From the NCBI GenBank assembly GCA_949825065.1, contig OX463852.1, positions 10,567,665 to 10,631,664 on the forward strand: a stretch of 64,000 nt of DNA, given 5' to 3'. The position numbers were made by a program, and so were the translations under genes. Positions 1-14,333 of this stretch are shown here, piece by piece. This DNA is from Odontocerum albicorne. Lineage: Eukaryota > Arthropoda > Insecta > Trichoptera > Odontoceridae. Within the stretch, counting starts at the first letter, position 1. Every line of letters starts with the position of its first letter. Below the pieces are notes generated by a model. That model saw only the letters and a list, made by a program, of their open reading frames with translations. It was not told where the DNA came from and searched no databases.

Positions 1-1002
1 AAAGAAACGCATTGACGTTAATTATGATATGAAATGTCCAAATCTGCTAAATATGTTAGAATATTTCATAGAAATAGGCTAAAAGTACCCACTTTTCACT
101 CAAAAAACCGCCATTGGCGACCAAATCTGCGAATATATGTACAAAATCACGACAGAAATGTTATTTTGTTCTAGTAGTTTTCGTGTTTTTGGTCCCATTG
201 CTCTAATTTGGCTATATTTAAATTTTTTCCGTGAAGATTTTTCAGTTTGAATGAATTTGGATTACTGTAAAAATATTTTTTGTACAAAAATGCTAGAATT
301 ATCAATGAATCAAGACACATGTGTGATAGAAACGCATTGACGTTATTATGACATGAAATGTCCAAATCTGCTATATATGTTAAAATATTTCATAGAAAAA
401 GGCTAAAAATACCCACTTTTAACTCGAAAAACTGCCATTGGCGTCCAAGTCTGCCAATATATGTACAAAATCACGACAGAAATGTTATTTGTTCCAGGTG
501 TTTTGGTGTTTTTGGTCCCAAAGCTCTAATTTTGCGATATTTCAATCTTTTGCGTCAAGATTTTTCCGTTTGAATGAATTTGAACTACTGAAAAAATATT
601 TTTTGTACAAAAAAGCTAGAATTATCAATGAATCAAGACACATGCGTGAAAGAAACGCATTGACGTTAATTATGATATGAAATGTCCAAATCTGCTAAAT
701 ATGTTAGAATATTTCATAGAAATAGGCTAAAAGTACCCACTTTTCACTCAAAAAACCGCCATTGGCGACCAAATCTGCGAATATATGTACAAAATCACGA
801 CAGAAATGTTATTTTGTTCTAGTAGTTTTCGATTTTTGGTCCCATTGCTCTAATTTGGCTATATTTCAATTTTTTCCGTGAAGATTTTTCAGTTTGAATG
901 AATTTGGATTACTGTAAAAATATTTTTTGTACAAAAATGCTAGAATTATCAATGAATCAAGACACATGTGTGATAGAAACGCATTGACGTTATTATGACA
1001 TG

Positions 1003-4000
1003 AAATGTCCAAATCTGCTATATATGTTAAAATATTTCATAGAAAAAGGCTAAAAATACCCACTTTTAACTCGAAAAACTGCCATTGGCGTCCAAGTCTG
1101 CCAATATATGTACAAAATCACGACAGAAATGTTATTTGTTCCAGGTGTTTTGGTGTTTTTGGTCCCAAAGCTCTAATTTTGCGATATTTCAATCTTTTGC
1201 GTCAAGATTTTTCCGTTTGAATGAATTTGGACTACTGAAAATATATTTTTTGTACAAAAAAGCTAGAATTATCAATGAATCAAGACACATGTGTGATAGA
1301 AACGCATTGACGTTATTATGACATGAAATGTCCAAATCTGCTATATAGGTTAAAATATTTCATAGAAAAAGGCTCAAAATACCCACTTTTAACTCGAAAA
1401 ACTGCCATTGGCGTCCAAGTCTGCCAATATATGTACAAAAATCACGACAGAAATGTTATTTGTTCCAGGTGTTTTGGTGTTTTTGGTCCCAAAGCTCTAA
1501 TTTTGCGATATTTCAATCTTTTGCGTCAAGATTTTTCCGTTTGAATGAATTTGGACTACTGAAAATATATTTTTCGTACAAAAATGCTAGAATTATCAAA
1601 AAATCAAGACACATGTGTGATAGAAACGCATTGACGTTATTATGACATGAAATGTCCAAATCAGCTATACATGTTAAAATATTTCATAGAAATAGGCTAA
1701 AATACCCACTTTTCACTCGAAAAACTGTCATTGGCGTCCAAGTCAACGAATATATGTACAAAATTACGACAGAAATGTTATTTGTTCCAGGTGTTTCGTG
1801 TTTTTGGTCCCAAAGCTCTAATTTTGCTATATTTCAATCTTTTCCGTGAAGATTTTGCAGTTTGAATGAATTTGGATTACTGAAAAAATATTTTTTGTAC
1901 AAAAAATCTAGAATTATCAATGAATCAAGACACATGCGTGAAAGAAACGCATTGACGTTAATTATGATATGAAATGTCCAAATCTGCTAAATATGTTAGA
2001 ATATTTCATAGAAATAGGCTAAAAGTACCCACTTTTCACTCAAAAAACCGCCATTGGCGTCCAAATCTGCGAATATATGTACAAAATCACGACAGAAATG
2101 TTATTTTTTTCTAGTAGTTTTCGTGTTTTTGGTCCCATTGCTCTAATTTGGCTATATTTCAATTTTTTCCGTGAAGATTTTTCAGTTTGAATGAATTTGG
2201 ATTACTGTAAAAATATTTTTTGTACAAAAATGCTTGAATTATCAATGAATCAAGATACATGTGTGAAAGAAACGCATTGACGTTAATTATGATATGAAAT
2301 GTCCAAATCCGCTAAATATGTTAGAATATTTCATAGAAATAAGCTAAAAGTACCCACTTTTCACTCGAAAAACTGCCATTGGCGTCCAAGTCTTCGAATA
2401 TATGTACAAAATTACGACAGAAATATTTTTTCCCGTTGTTTTTGGACCCAAAGCTCTAATTTTGCGATATTTCAATCTTTTGCGTCAAGATTTTTCCGTT
2501 TGAATGAATTTGGATTACTGAAAAAATATTTTTTGTACAAAAATGCTAGAATTATCAATGAATCAAGACACATGTGTGATAGAAACGCATTGACGTTAAT
2601 TATGATATGAAATGTCCAAATCTGCTAAATATGTTAGAATATTTCATAGAAATAGGCTAAAAGTACCCACTTTTAACTCGAAAAACTGCCATTGGCGTCC
2701 AAGTCTGCAAATATATGTACAAAATCACGACAGAAATGTTATTTGTTCCAGGTGTTTTCGTGTTTTTGGTCCCAAAGCTCTGATTTTGCGATATTTCAAT
2801 CTTTTGCGTCGATTTTTCCGTTTGAATGAATTTGGATTACTGAAAAAATATTTTTTGTACAAAAAAGCTAGAATTATCAATGAATCAAGACACATGCGTG
2901 AAAGAAACGCATTGACGTTAATTATGATATGAAATGTCCAAATCTGCTAAATATGTTAGAATATTTCATAGAAATAGGCTAAAAGTACCCACTTTTCACT
3001 CAAAAAACCGCCATTGGCGACCAAATCTGCGAATATATGTACAAAATCACGACAGAAATGTTATTTTGTTCTAGTAGTTTTCGTGTTTTTGGTCCCATTG
3101 CTCTAATTTGGCTATATTTCAATTTTTTCCGTGAAGATTTTTCAGTTTGAATGAATTTGGATTACTGTAAAAATATTTTTTGCACAAAAATGCTAGAATT
3201 ATCAATGAATCAAGACACATGTGTGATAGAAACGCATTGACGTTATTATGACATGAAATGTCCAAATCTGCTATATATGTTAAAATATTTCATAGAAAAA
3301 GGCTAAAAATACCCACTTTTAACTCGAAAAACTGCCATTGGCGTCCAAGTCTGCCAATATATGTACAAAATCACGACAGAAATGTTATTTGTTCCAGGTG
3401 TTTTCGTGTTTTTGGTCCCAAAGCTCTAATTTTGCGATATTTCAATCTTTTGCGTCAAGATTTTTCCGTTTGAATGAATTTGGACTACTGAAAATATATT
3501 TTTTGTACAAAAAAGCTAGAATTATCAATGAATCAAGACACATGTGTGATAGAAACGCATTGACGTTAATTATGATATGAAACGTCCAAATCCTCTAAAT
3601 ATGTTAGCATATTTCATGGAAATAAGCTAAAAGTACCCACTTTTCACTCGAAAAACTGCCATTGGCGTCCAAGTCTACGAATATATGTACAAAATCACGA
3701 CAGAAATGTTATTTGTTCCAGGTGTTTTGGTGTTTTTGGTCCCAAAGCTCTAATTTTGCGATATTTCAATCTTTTGCGTCAAGATTTTTCCTTTTGAATG
3801 AATTTGGACTACTGAAAATATATTTTTCGTACAAAAATGCTAGAATTATCAAAAAATCAAGACACATGTGTGATAGAAACGCATTGACGTTATTATGACA
3901 TGAAATGTCCAAATCAGCTATACATGTTAAAATATTTCAAAGAAATAGGCTAAAATACCCACTTTTCACTCGAAAAACTGTCATTGGCGTCCAAGTCTAC

Positions 4001-5509
4001 GAATATGTGTACAAAATTACGACAGAAATGTTATTTGTTCCAGGTGTTTCGTGTTTTTGGTCCCAAAGCTCTAATTTTGCTATATTTCAATCTTTTCCGT
4101 GAAGATTTTTCAGTTTGAATGAATTTGGATTACTGAAAAAATATTTTTTGTACAAAAAATCTAGAATTATCAATGAATCAAGACACATGCGTGAAAGAAA
4201 CGCATTGACGTTAATTATGATATGAAATGTCAAAATCTGCTAAATATGTTAGAATATTTCATAGAAATAGGCTAAAAGTACCCACTTTTCACTCAAAAAA
4301 CCGCCATTGGCGTCCAAATCAGCGAATATATGTACAAAATCACGACAGAAATGTTATTTTTTTCTAGTAGTTTTCGTGTTTTTGGTCCAATTGCTCTAAT
4401 TTGGCTATATTTCAATTTTTTCCGTGAAGATTTTTCAGTTTGAATGAATTTGGATTACTGTAAAAATATTTTTTGTACAAAAATGCTTGAATTATCAATG
4501 AATCAAGATACATGTGTGAAAGAAACGCATTGACGTTAATTATGATATGAAATGTCCAAATCCGCTAAATATGTTAGAATATTTCATAGAAATAAGCTAA
4601 AAGTACCCACTTTTCACTCGAAAAACTGCCATTGGCGTCCAAGTCTTCGAATATATGTACAAAATTACGACAGAAATATTTTTTCCCGTTGTTTTTGGTC
4701 CCAAAGCTCTAATTTTGCGATATTTCAATCTTTTGCGTCAAGATTTTTCCGTTTGAATGAATTTGGATTACTGAAAAAATATTTTTTGTACAAAAATGCT
4801 AGAATTATCAATGAATCAAGACACATGTGTGATAGAAACGCATTGACGTTAATTATGATATGAAATGTCCAAATCTGCTAAATATGTTAGAATATTTCAT
4901 AGAAATAGGCTAAAAGTACCCACTTTTAACTCGAAAAACTGCCATTGGCGTCCAAGTCTGCAAATATATGTACAAAATCACGACAGAAATGTTATTTGTT
5001 CCAGGTGTTTTCGTGTTTTTGGTCCCAAAGCTCTAATTTTGCGATATTTCAATCTTTTGCGTCAAGATTTTTCCGTTTGAATGAATTTGGATTACTGAAA
5101 AAATATTTTTTGTACAAAAAAGCTATAATTATCAATGAATCAAGACACATGCGTGAAAGAAACGCATTGACGTTAATTATGATATGAAATGTCCAAATCT
5201 GCTAAATATGTTAGAATATTTCATAAAAATAGGCTAAAAGTACCCACTTTTCACTCAAAAAACCGCCATTGGCGACCAAATCTGCGAATATATGTACAAA
5301 ATCACGACAGAAATGTTATTTTTTTCTAGTAGTTTTCGTGTTTTTGGTCCCATTGCTCTAATTTGGCTATATTTCAATTTTTTCCGTGAAGATTTTTCAG
5401 TTTGAATGAATTTGGATTACTGTAAAAATATTTTTTGTACAAAAATGCTAGAATTATCAATGAATCAAGACACATGTGTGATAGAAACGCATTGACGTTA
5501 TTATGACAT
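1003..5509. repeat. Two tandem copies of a 2,253-bp (7-monomer) higher-order repeat
   Basis: Monomers starting at 1003, 1650, 2297 and 2610 match those at 3256, 3903, 4550 and 4863 with a constant offset near 2,253 bp and few differences. The second copy has an edited monomer (the one starting near 3578 reads GAAACGTCC). This is a seven-monomer unit duplicated in tandem. Confidence 0.85.
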
Positions 5510-6481
5510 GAAATGTCCAAATCTGCTATATATGTTAAAATATTTCATAGAAAAAGGCTAAAAATACCCACTTTTAACTCGAAAAACTGCCATTGGCGTC
5601 CAAGTCTGCCAATATATGTACAAAATCACGACAGAAATGTTATTTTTTTCTAGTAGTTTTCGTGTTTTTGGTCCCATTGCTCTAATTTGGCTATATTTCA
5701 ATTTTTTCCGTGAAGATTTTTCAGTTTGAATGAATTTGGATTACTGTAAAAATATTTTTTGTACAAAAATGCTAGAATTATCAATGAATCAAGACACATG
5801 TGTGATAGAAACGCATTGACGTTATTATGACATGAAATGTCCAAATCTGCTATATATGTTAAAATATTTCATAGAAAAAGGCTAAAAATACCCACTTTTA
5901 ACTCGAAAAACTGCCATTGGCGTCCAAGTCTGCCAATATATGTTCAAAATCACGACAGAAATGTTTTTTGTTCCAGGTGTTTTCGTGTTTTTGGTCCCAA
6001 AGCTCTAATTTTGCGATATTTCAATCTTTTGCGTCAAGATTTTTCCGTTTGAATGAATTTGGACTACTGAAAATATATTTTTTGTACAAAAAAGCTAGAA
6101 TTATCAATGAATCAAGACACATGCGTGAAAGAAACGCATTGACGTTAATTATGATATGAAATGTCCAAATCTGCTAAATAAGTTAGAATATTTCATAGAA
6201 ATAGACTAAAAGTACCCACTTTTCACTCAAAAAACCGCCATTGGCGTCCAAATCTGCGAATATATGTACAAAATCACGACAGAAATGTTAGTTTTTTCTA
6301 GTAGTTTTCGTGTTTTTGGTCCCATTGCTCTAATTTGGCTATATTTCAATTTTTTCCGTGAAAATTTTTCAGTTTGAATGAATTTGGATTACTGTAAAAA
6401 TATTTTTTGTACAAAAATGCTAGAATTATCAATGAATCAAGACACATGTGTGATAGAAACGCATTGACGTTATTATGACAT

Positions 6482-9400
6482 GAAATGTCCAAATCTGCTA
6501 TATATGTTAAAATATTTCATAGAAAAAGGCTAAAAATACCCACTTTTAACTCGAAAAACTGCCATTGGCGTCCAAGTCTGCAAATATATGTACAAAATCA
6601 CGACAGAAGACAGTTTTAATATTTCATGGAAATAGGCTGAAATTACCCACTTTTCACTCGAAAAACTGACATTAACGTCCAAGTCATCGAATATATGTAC
6701 AAAATTACGACAGAAATGATACTTGTTCTAGGTGTTTTCGTGTTTTTGGTCCCAAAGCTGTAATTTTGCGATATTTCAATCTTGGGTATTAAGATTTTTA
6801 CGTTTGAATGAATTTGGAAAAAATGATTTTTGTACAAAAAGGTTAGAATTATCAATGAATCAAGACACATGTGGAAAAGAAACGCACTGACGTTCATTAT
6901 GATATGAAATGTCCAAATCTGCTAAATATGTTAGAATATTTCATAGAAATAGGCTAAAAGTACCCACTTTTGTCTCGAAAAACTGCCATTGGGGTCCAAG
7001 TCTACGAATATATGCACAAAATAGCAGCATAATTATTATTTGTTCCACGTGTTTTCATGTGTTTGGTCCCAAACCTCTGATTTTGCGATTTTTCTGAAAA
7101 TGTATTTTTTGTACAAAAATGCTAGAATTATCAATGAATCAACACACATGTGTGATAGAAACGCATTCACGTTAATTATGATATGAAATGTCCAAATCTG
7201 CTGAATATGTTTTAATATTTCATAGAAATAGGCTGAAATTACCCACTTTTCACTCGAAAAACTGACATTTACGTCCAAGTCTACGAATATAAGTACAAAA
7301 TCACGACAGAAATGTTATTTGTTCCAGTTGTTTTCGTCTTTTTGGTCCCAAAGCTCTAATTTTGCGATATTTTAATCTTGAGCGTCAAGATTTTTCCGTT
7401 TGAATGAATTTGGATTACTGAAAAATTATTTTTTGTACAAAAATGCTAGAATTATCAATGAATCAAAACACATGTAATAGAAACGCATTGACGATAATTA
7501 TGATATGAAATGTGCAAATCTGCTAAATATGTTTTAATATTTCATAGAAATAGGCTAAAAGTACCCACTTTTCACTCGAAAAACTGCCTTTGGCGTCCAA
7601 GTCTACGAATATATGTACAAAATCACGAGAAAAATGTTATTTGTTTCAGGTGTTTTCGTGTTTTTGGTCCCAAAGCTCTAATTTTGCGATATTTCAATCT
7701 TTTACGTCAAGATTTTTCCGTTTGAATGAATTTGGACTACTGAAAAAATATTTTTCGTACAAAAATGCTAGAATTATCAATAAATCAAGACACATGTGTG
7801 ATAGAAAGGCATTGACGTTATTATGACATGAAATGTCCAAATCAGCTATATATGTTAAAATATTTCATAGAAATAGGCTAAAAATACCCACTTTTCACTC
7901 GAAAAACTGTCATTGGCGTCCAAGTCTACGAATATATGTACAAAATTACGACAGAAATGTTATTTGTTCCAGGTGTTTCGTGTTTTTGGTCCCAAAGCTC
8001 TAACTTTGCTATATTTCAATCTTTTCCGTGAAGATTTTTCAGTTTGAATGAATTTGGATTACTGAAAAAATATTTTTTGTACAAAAAATCTAGAATTATC
8101 AATGAATCAAGACACATGCGTGAAAGAAACGCATTAACGTTAATTATGATATGAAATGTCCAAATCTGCTAAATATGTTAGAATATTTCATAGAAATAGG
8201 CTAAAAGTACCCACTTTTCAATCAAAAAACCGTCATTGGCGTCCAAATCTGCGAATATATGTACAAAATCACGACAGAAATGTTATTTTTTTCTAGTAGT
8301 TTTCGTGTTTTTGGTCCCATTGCTCTAATTTGGCTATATTTCAATTTTTTCCGTGAAAATTTTTCAGTTTGAATGAATTTGGATTACTGTAAAAATATTT
8401 TTTGTACAAAAATGCTAGAATTATCAATGAATCAAGACACATGTGTGATAGAAACGCATTGACGTTATTATGACATGAAATGTCCAAATCTGCTATATAT
8501 GTTAAAATATTTCATAGAAAAAGGCTAAAAATACCCACTTTTAACTCGAAAAACTGCCATTGGCGTCCAAGTCTGCAAATATATGTACAAAATCACGACA
8601 GAAGACAGTTTTAATATTTCATGGAAATAGGCTGAAATTACCCACTTTTCACTCGAAAAACTGACATTAACGTCCAAGTCATCGAATATATGTACAAAAT
8701 TACGACAGAAATGATACTTGTTCTAGGTGTTTTCGTGTTTTTGGTCCCAAAGCTGTAATTTTGCGATATTTCAATCTTGGGTATTAAGATTTTTACGTTT
8801 GAATGAATTTGGAAAAAATGATTTTTGTACAAAAAGGTTAGAATTATCAATGAATCAAGACACATGTGGAAAAGAAACGCACTGACGTTCATTATGATAT
8901 GAAATGTCCAAATCTGCTAAATATGTTAGAATATTTCATAGAAATAGGCTAAAAGTACCCACTTTTGTCTCGAAAAACTGCCATTGGGGTCCAAGTCTAC
9001 GAATATATGCACAAAATAGCAGCATAATTATTATTTGTTCCACGTGTTTTCATGTGTTTGGTCCCAAACCTCTGATTTTGCGATTTTTCTGAAAATGTAT
9101 TTTTTGTACAAAAATGCTAGAATTATCAATGAATCAAGACACATGTGTGATAGAAACGCGTTCACGTTAATTATGATATGAAATGTCCAAATCTGCTGAA
9201 TATGTTTTAATATTTCATAGAAATAGGCTGAAATTACCCACTTTTCACTCGAAAAACTGACATTTACGTCCAAGTCTACGAATATAAGTACAAAATCACG
9301 ACAGAAATGTTATTTGTTCCAGTTGTTTTCGTCTTTTTGGTCCCAAAGCTCTAATTTTGCGATATTTTAATCTTGAGCGTCAAGATTTTTCCGTTTGAAT

Positions 9401-10475
9401 GAATTTGGATTACTGAAAAATTATTTTTTGTACAAAAATGCTAGAATTATCAATGAATCAAAACACATGTGTGATAGAAACGCATTGACGATAATTATGA
9501 TATGAAATGTGCAAATCTGCTAAATATGTTTTAATATTTCATAGAAATAGGCTAAAAGTACCCACTTTTCACTCGAAAAACTGCCTTTGGCGTCCAAGTC
9601 TACGAATATATGTACAAAATCACGAGAAAAATGTTATTTGTTTCAGGTGTTTTCGTGTTTTTGGTCCCAAAGCTCTAATTTTGCGATATTTCAATCTTTT
9701 GCGTCAAGATTTTTCCGTTTGAATGAATTTGGACTACTGAAAAAATATTTTTCGTACAAAAATGCTAGAATTATCAATAAATCAAGACACATGTGTGATA
9801 GAAACGCATTGACGTTATTATGACATGAAATGTCCAAATCAGCTATATATGTTAAAATATTTCATAGAAATAGGCTAAAAATACCCACTTTTCACTCGAA
9901 AAACTGTCATTGGCGTCCAAGTCTACGAATATATGTACAAAATTACGACAGAAATGTTATTTGTTCCAGGTGTTTCGTGTTTTTGGTCCCAAAGCTCTAA
10001 TTTTGCTATATTTCAATCTTTTCCGTGAAGATTTTTCAGTTTGAATGAATTTGGATTACTGAAAATATATTTTTTGTACAAAAAATCTAGAATTATCAAT
10101 GAATCAAGACACATGCGTGAAAGAAACGCATTGACGTTAATTATGATATGAAATGTCCAAATCTGCTAAATATGTTAGAATATTTCATAGAAATAGGCTA
10201 AAAGTACCCACTTTTCAATCAAAAAACCGCCATTGGCGTCCAAATCTGCGAATATATGTACAAAATCACGACAGAAATGTTATTTTTTTCTAGTAGTTTT
10301 CGTGTTTTTGGTCCCATTGCTCTAATTTGGCTATATTTCAATTTTTTCCGTGAATATTTTTCAGTTTGAATGAATTTGGATTACTGTAAAAATATTTTTT
10401 GTACAAAAATGCTAGAATTATCAATGAGTCAAGAAACATGTGTGAAAGAAACGCATTGACGTCAATTATGATATG
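6482..10475. repeat. Two tandem copies of a 1,995-bp higher-order repeat with a chimeric monomer
   Basis: Sequence from 6482 recurs from 8477 at an offset of 1,995-1,997 bp. It includes a distinctive junction (ACGACAGAAGACAGTTTTAA, at 6600-6619 and again near 8595) where one monomer breaks off after about 125 bp and fuses to the middle of another. Sharing this aberrant junction shows that the block was duplicated after the rearrangement. Confidence 0.85.
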
Positions 10476-11079
10476 AAATGTCCAAATCCGCTAAATATGT
10501 TAGAATATTTCATAGAAATAAGCTAAAAGTACCCACTTTTCACTCGAAAAACTGCCATTGGCGTCCAAGTCTTCGAATACATGTACAAAATTACGACAGA
10601 AATATTTTTTCCCGTTGTTTTTGGTCCCAAAGCTCTAATTTTGCGATATTTCAATCTTTTGCGCCAAGATTTTTCCGTTTGAATGAATTTGGATTACTGA
10701 AAAAATATTTTTTGTACAAAAATGCTATAATTATCAATGAATCAAGACACATGTGTGATAGAAACGCATTGACGTTAATTATGATATGAAATGTCCAAAT
10801 CTGCTAAATATGTTAGAATATTTCATAGAAATAGGCTAAAAGTACCCACTTTTAACTCGAAAAACTGCCATTGGCGTCCAAGTCTGCAAATATATGTACA
10901 AAATCACGACAGAAATGTTATTTGTTCCAGGTGTTTTCGTGTTTTTGGTCCCAAAGCTCTAATTTTGCGATATTTCAATCTTTTGCGTCGATTTTTCCGT
11001 TTGAATGAATTTGGATTACTGAAAAAATATTTTTTGTACAAAAAAGCTAGAATTATCAATGAATCAAGACACATGCGTG

Positions 11080-14000
11080 AAAGAAACGCATTGACGTTAA
11101 TTATGATATGAAATGTCCAAATCTGCTAAATATGTTAGAATATTTCATAGAAATAGGCTAAAAGTACCCACTTTTCACTCAAAAAACCGCCATTGGCGAC
11201 CAAATCTGCGAATATATGTACAAAATCACGACAGAAATGTTATTTTGTTCTAGTAGTTTTCGTGTTTTTGGTCCCATTGCTCTAATTTGGCTATATTTAA
11301 ATTTTTTCCGTGAAGATTTTTCAGTTTGAATGAATTTGGATTACTGTAAAAATATTTTTTGTACAAAAATGCTAGAATTATCAATGAATCAAGACACATG
11401 TGTGATAGAAACGCATTGACGTTATTATGACATGAAATGTCCAAATCTGCTATATATGTTAAAATATTTCATAGAAAAAGGCTAAAAATACCCACTTTTA
11501 ACTCGAAAAACTGCCATTGGCGTCCAAGTCTGCCAATATATGTACAAAATCACGACAGAAATGTTATTTGTTCCAGGTGTTTTGGTGTTTTTGGTCCCAA
11601 AGCTCTAATTTTGCGATATTTCAATCTTTTGCGTCAAGATTTTTCCGTTTGAATGAATTTGAACTACTGAAAAAATATTTTTTGTACAAAAAAGCTAGAA
11701 TTATCAATGAATCAAGACACATGCGTGAAAGAAACGCATTGACGTTAATTATGATATGAAATGTCCAAATCTGCTAAATATGTTAGAATATTTCATAGAA
11801 ATAGGCTAAAAGTACCCACTTTTCACTCAAAAAACCGCCATTGGCGACCAAATCTGCGAATATATGTACAAAATCACGACAGAAATGTTATTTTGTTCTA
11901 GTAGTTTTCGATTTTTGGTCCCATTGCTCTAATTTGGCTATATTTCAATTTTTTCCGTGAAGATTTTTCAGTTTGAATGAATTTGGATTACTGTAAAAAT
12001 ATTTTTTGTACAAAAATGCTAGAATTATCAATGAATCAAGACACATGTGTGATAGAAACGCATTGACGTTATTATGACATGAAATGTCCAAATCTGCTAT
12101 ATATGTTAAAATATTTCATAGAAAAAGGCTAAAAATACCCACTTTTAACTCGAAAAACTGCCATTGGCGTCCAAGTCTGCCAATATATGTACAAAATCAC
12201 GACAGAAATGTTATTTGTTCCAGGTGTTTTGGTGTTTTTGGTCCCAAAGCTCTAATTTTGCGATATTTCAATCTTTTGCGTCAAGATTTTTCCGTTTGAA
12301 TGAATTTGGACTACTGAAAATATATTTTTTGTACAAAAAAGCTAGAATTATCAATGAATCAAGACACATGTGTGATAGAAACGCATTGACGTTATTATGA
12401 CATGAAATGTCCAAATCTGCTATATAGGTTAAAATATTTCATAGAAAAAGGCTCAAAATACCCACTTTTAACTCGAAAAACTGCCATTGGCGTCCAAGTC
12501 TGCCAATATATGTACAAAATCACGACAGAAATGTTATTTGTTCCAGGTGTTTTGGTGTTTTTGGTCCCAAAGCTCTAATTTTGCGATATTTCAATCTTTT
12601 GCGTCAAGATTTTTCCGTTTGAATGAATTTGGACTACTGAAAATATATTTTTCGTACAAAAATGCTAGAATTATCAAAAAATCAAGACACATGTGTGATA
12701 GAAACGCATTGACGTTATTATGACATGAAATGTCCAAATCAGCTATACATGTTAAAATATTTCATAGAAATAGGCTAAAATACCCACTTTTCACTCGAAA
12801 AACTGTCATTGGCGTCCAAGTCAACGAATATATGTACAAAATTACGACAGAAATGTTATTTGTTCCAGGTGTTTCGTGTTTTTGGTCCCAAAGCTCTAAT
12901 TTTGCTATATTTCAATCTTTTCCGTGAAGATTTTGCAGTTTGAATGAATTTGGATTACTGAAAAAATATTTTTTGTACAAAAAATCTAGAATTATCAATG
13001 AATCAAGACACATGCGTGAAAGAAACGCATTGACGTTAATTATGATATGAAATGTCCAAATCTGCTAAATATGTTAGAATATTTCATAGAAATAGGCTAA
13101 AAGTACCCACTTTTCACTCAAAAAACCGCCATTGGCGTCCAAATCTGCGAATATATGTACAAAATCACGACAGAAATGTTATTTTTTTCTAGTAGTTTTC
13201 GTGTTTTTGGTCCCATTGCTCTAATTTGGCTATATTTCAATTTTTTCCGTGAAGATTTTTCAGTTTGAATGAATTTGGATTACTGTAAAAATATTTTTTG
13301 TACAAAAATGCTTGAATTATCAATGAATCAAGATACATGTGTGAAAGAAACGCATTGACGTTAATTATGATATGAAATGTCCAAATCCGCTAAATATGTT
13401 AGAATATTTCATAGAAATAAGCTAAAAGTACCCACTTTTCACTCGAAAAACTGCCATTGGCGTCCAAGTCTTCGAATATATGTACAAAATTACGACAGAA
13501 ATATTTTTTCCCGTTGTTTTTGGACCCAAAGCTCTAATTTTGCGATATTTCAATCTTTTGCGTCAAGATTTTTCCGTTTGAATGAATTTGGATTACTGAA
13601 AAAATATTTTTTGTACAAAAATGCTAGAATTATCAATGAATCAAGACACATGTGTGATAGAAACGCATTGACGTTAATTATGATATGAAATGTCCAAATC
13701 TGCTAAATATGTTAGAATATTTCATAGAAATAGGCTAAAAGTACCCACTTTTAACTCGAAAAACTGCCATTGGCGTCCAAGTCTGCAAATATATGTACAA
13801 AATCACGACAGAAATGTTATTTGTTCCAGGTGTTTTCGTGTTTTTGGTCCCAAAGCTCTGATTTTGCGATATTTCAATCTTTTGCGTCGATTTTTCCGTT
13901 TGAATGAATTTGGATTACTGAAAAAATATTTTTTGTACAAAAAAGCTAGAATTATCAATGAATCAAGACACATGCGTGAAAGAAACGCATTGACGTTAAT

Positions 14001-14333
14001 TATGATATGAAATGTCCAAATCTGCTAAATATGTTAGAATATTTCATAGAAATAGGCTAAAAGTACCCACTTTTCACTCAAAAAACCGCCATTGGCGACC
14101 AAATCTGCGAATATATGTACAAAATCACGACAGAAATGTTATTTTGTTCTAGTAGTTTTCGTGTTTTTGGTCCCATTGCTCTAATTTGGCTATATTTCAA
14201 TTTTTTCCGTGAAGATTTTTCAGTTTGAATGAATTTGGATTACTGTAAAAATATTTTTTGTACAAAAATGCTAGAATTATCAATGAATCAAGACACATGT
14301 GTGATAGAAACGCATTGACGTTATTATGACATG
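11080..14333. repeat. Long-range near-identical copy of bases 1-3255 (offset 11,079)
   Basis: Landmarks at 171, 358, 1005, 1652, 2299 and 2612 recur at 11250, 11437, 12084, 12730, 13377 and 13690. The offset is 11,079, dropping to 11,078 after a one-base deletion (five A at 1437-1441 against four A in the copy near 12,516-12,519). A further partial copy of the same 2.9-kb block follows from about 14,336 to 15,500. Confidence 0.88.
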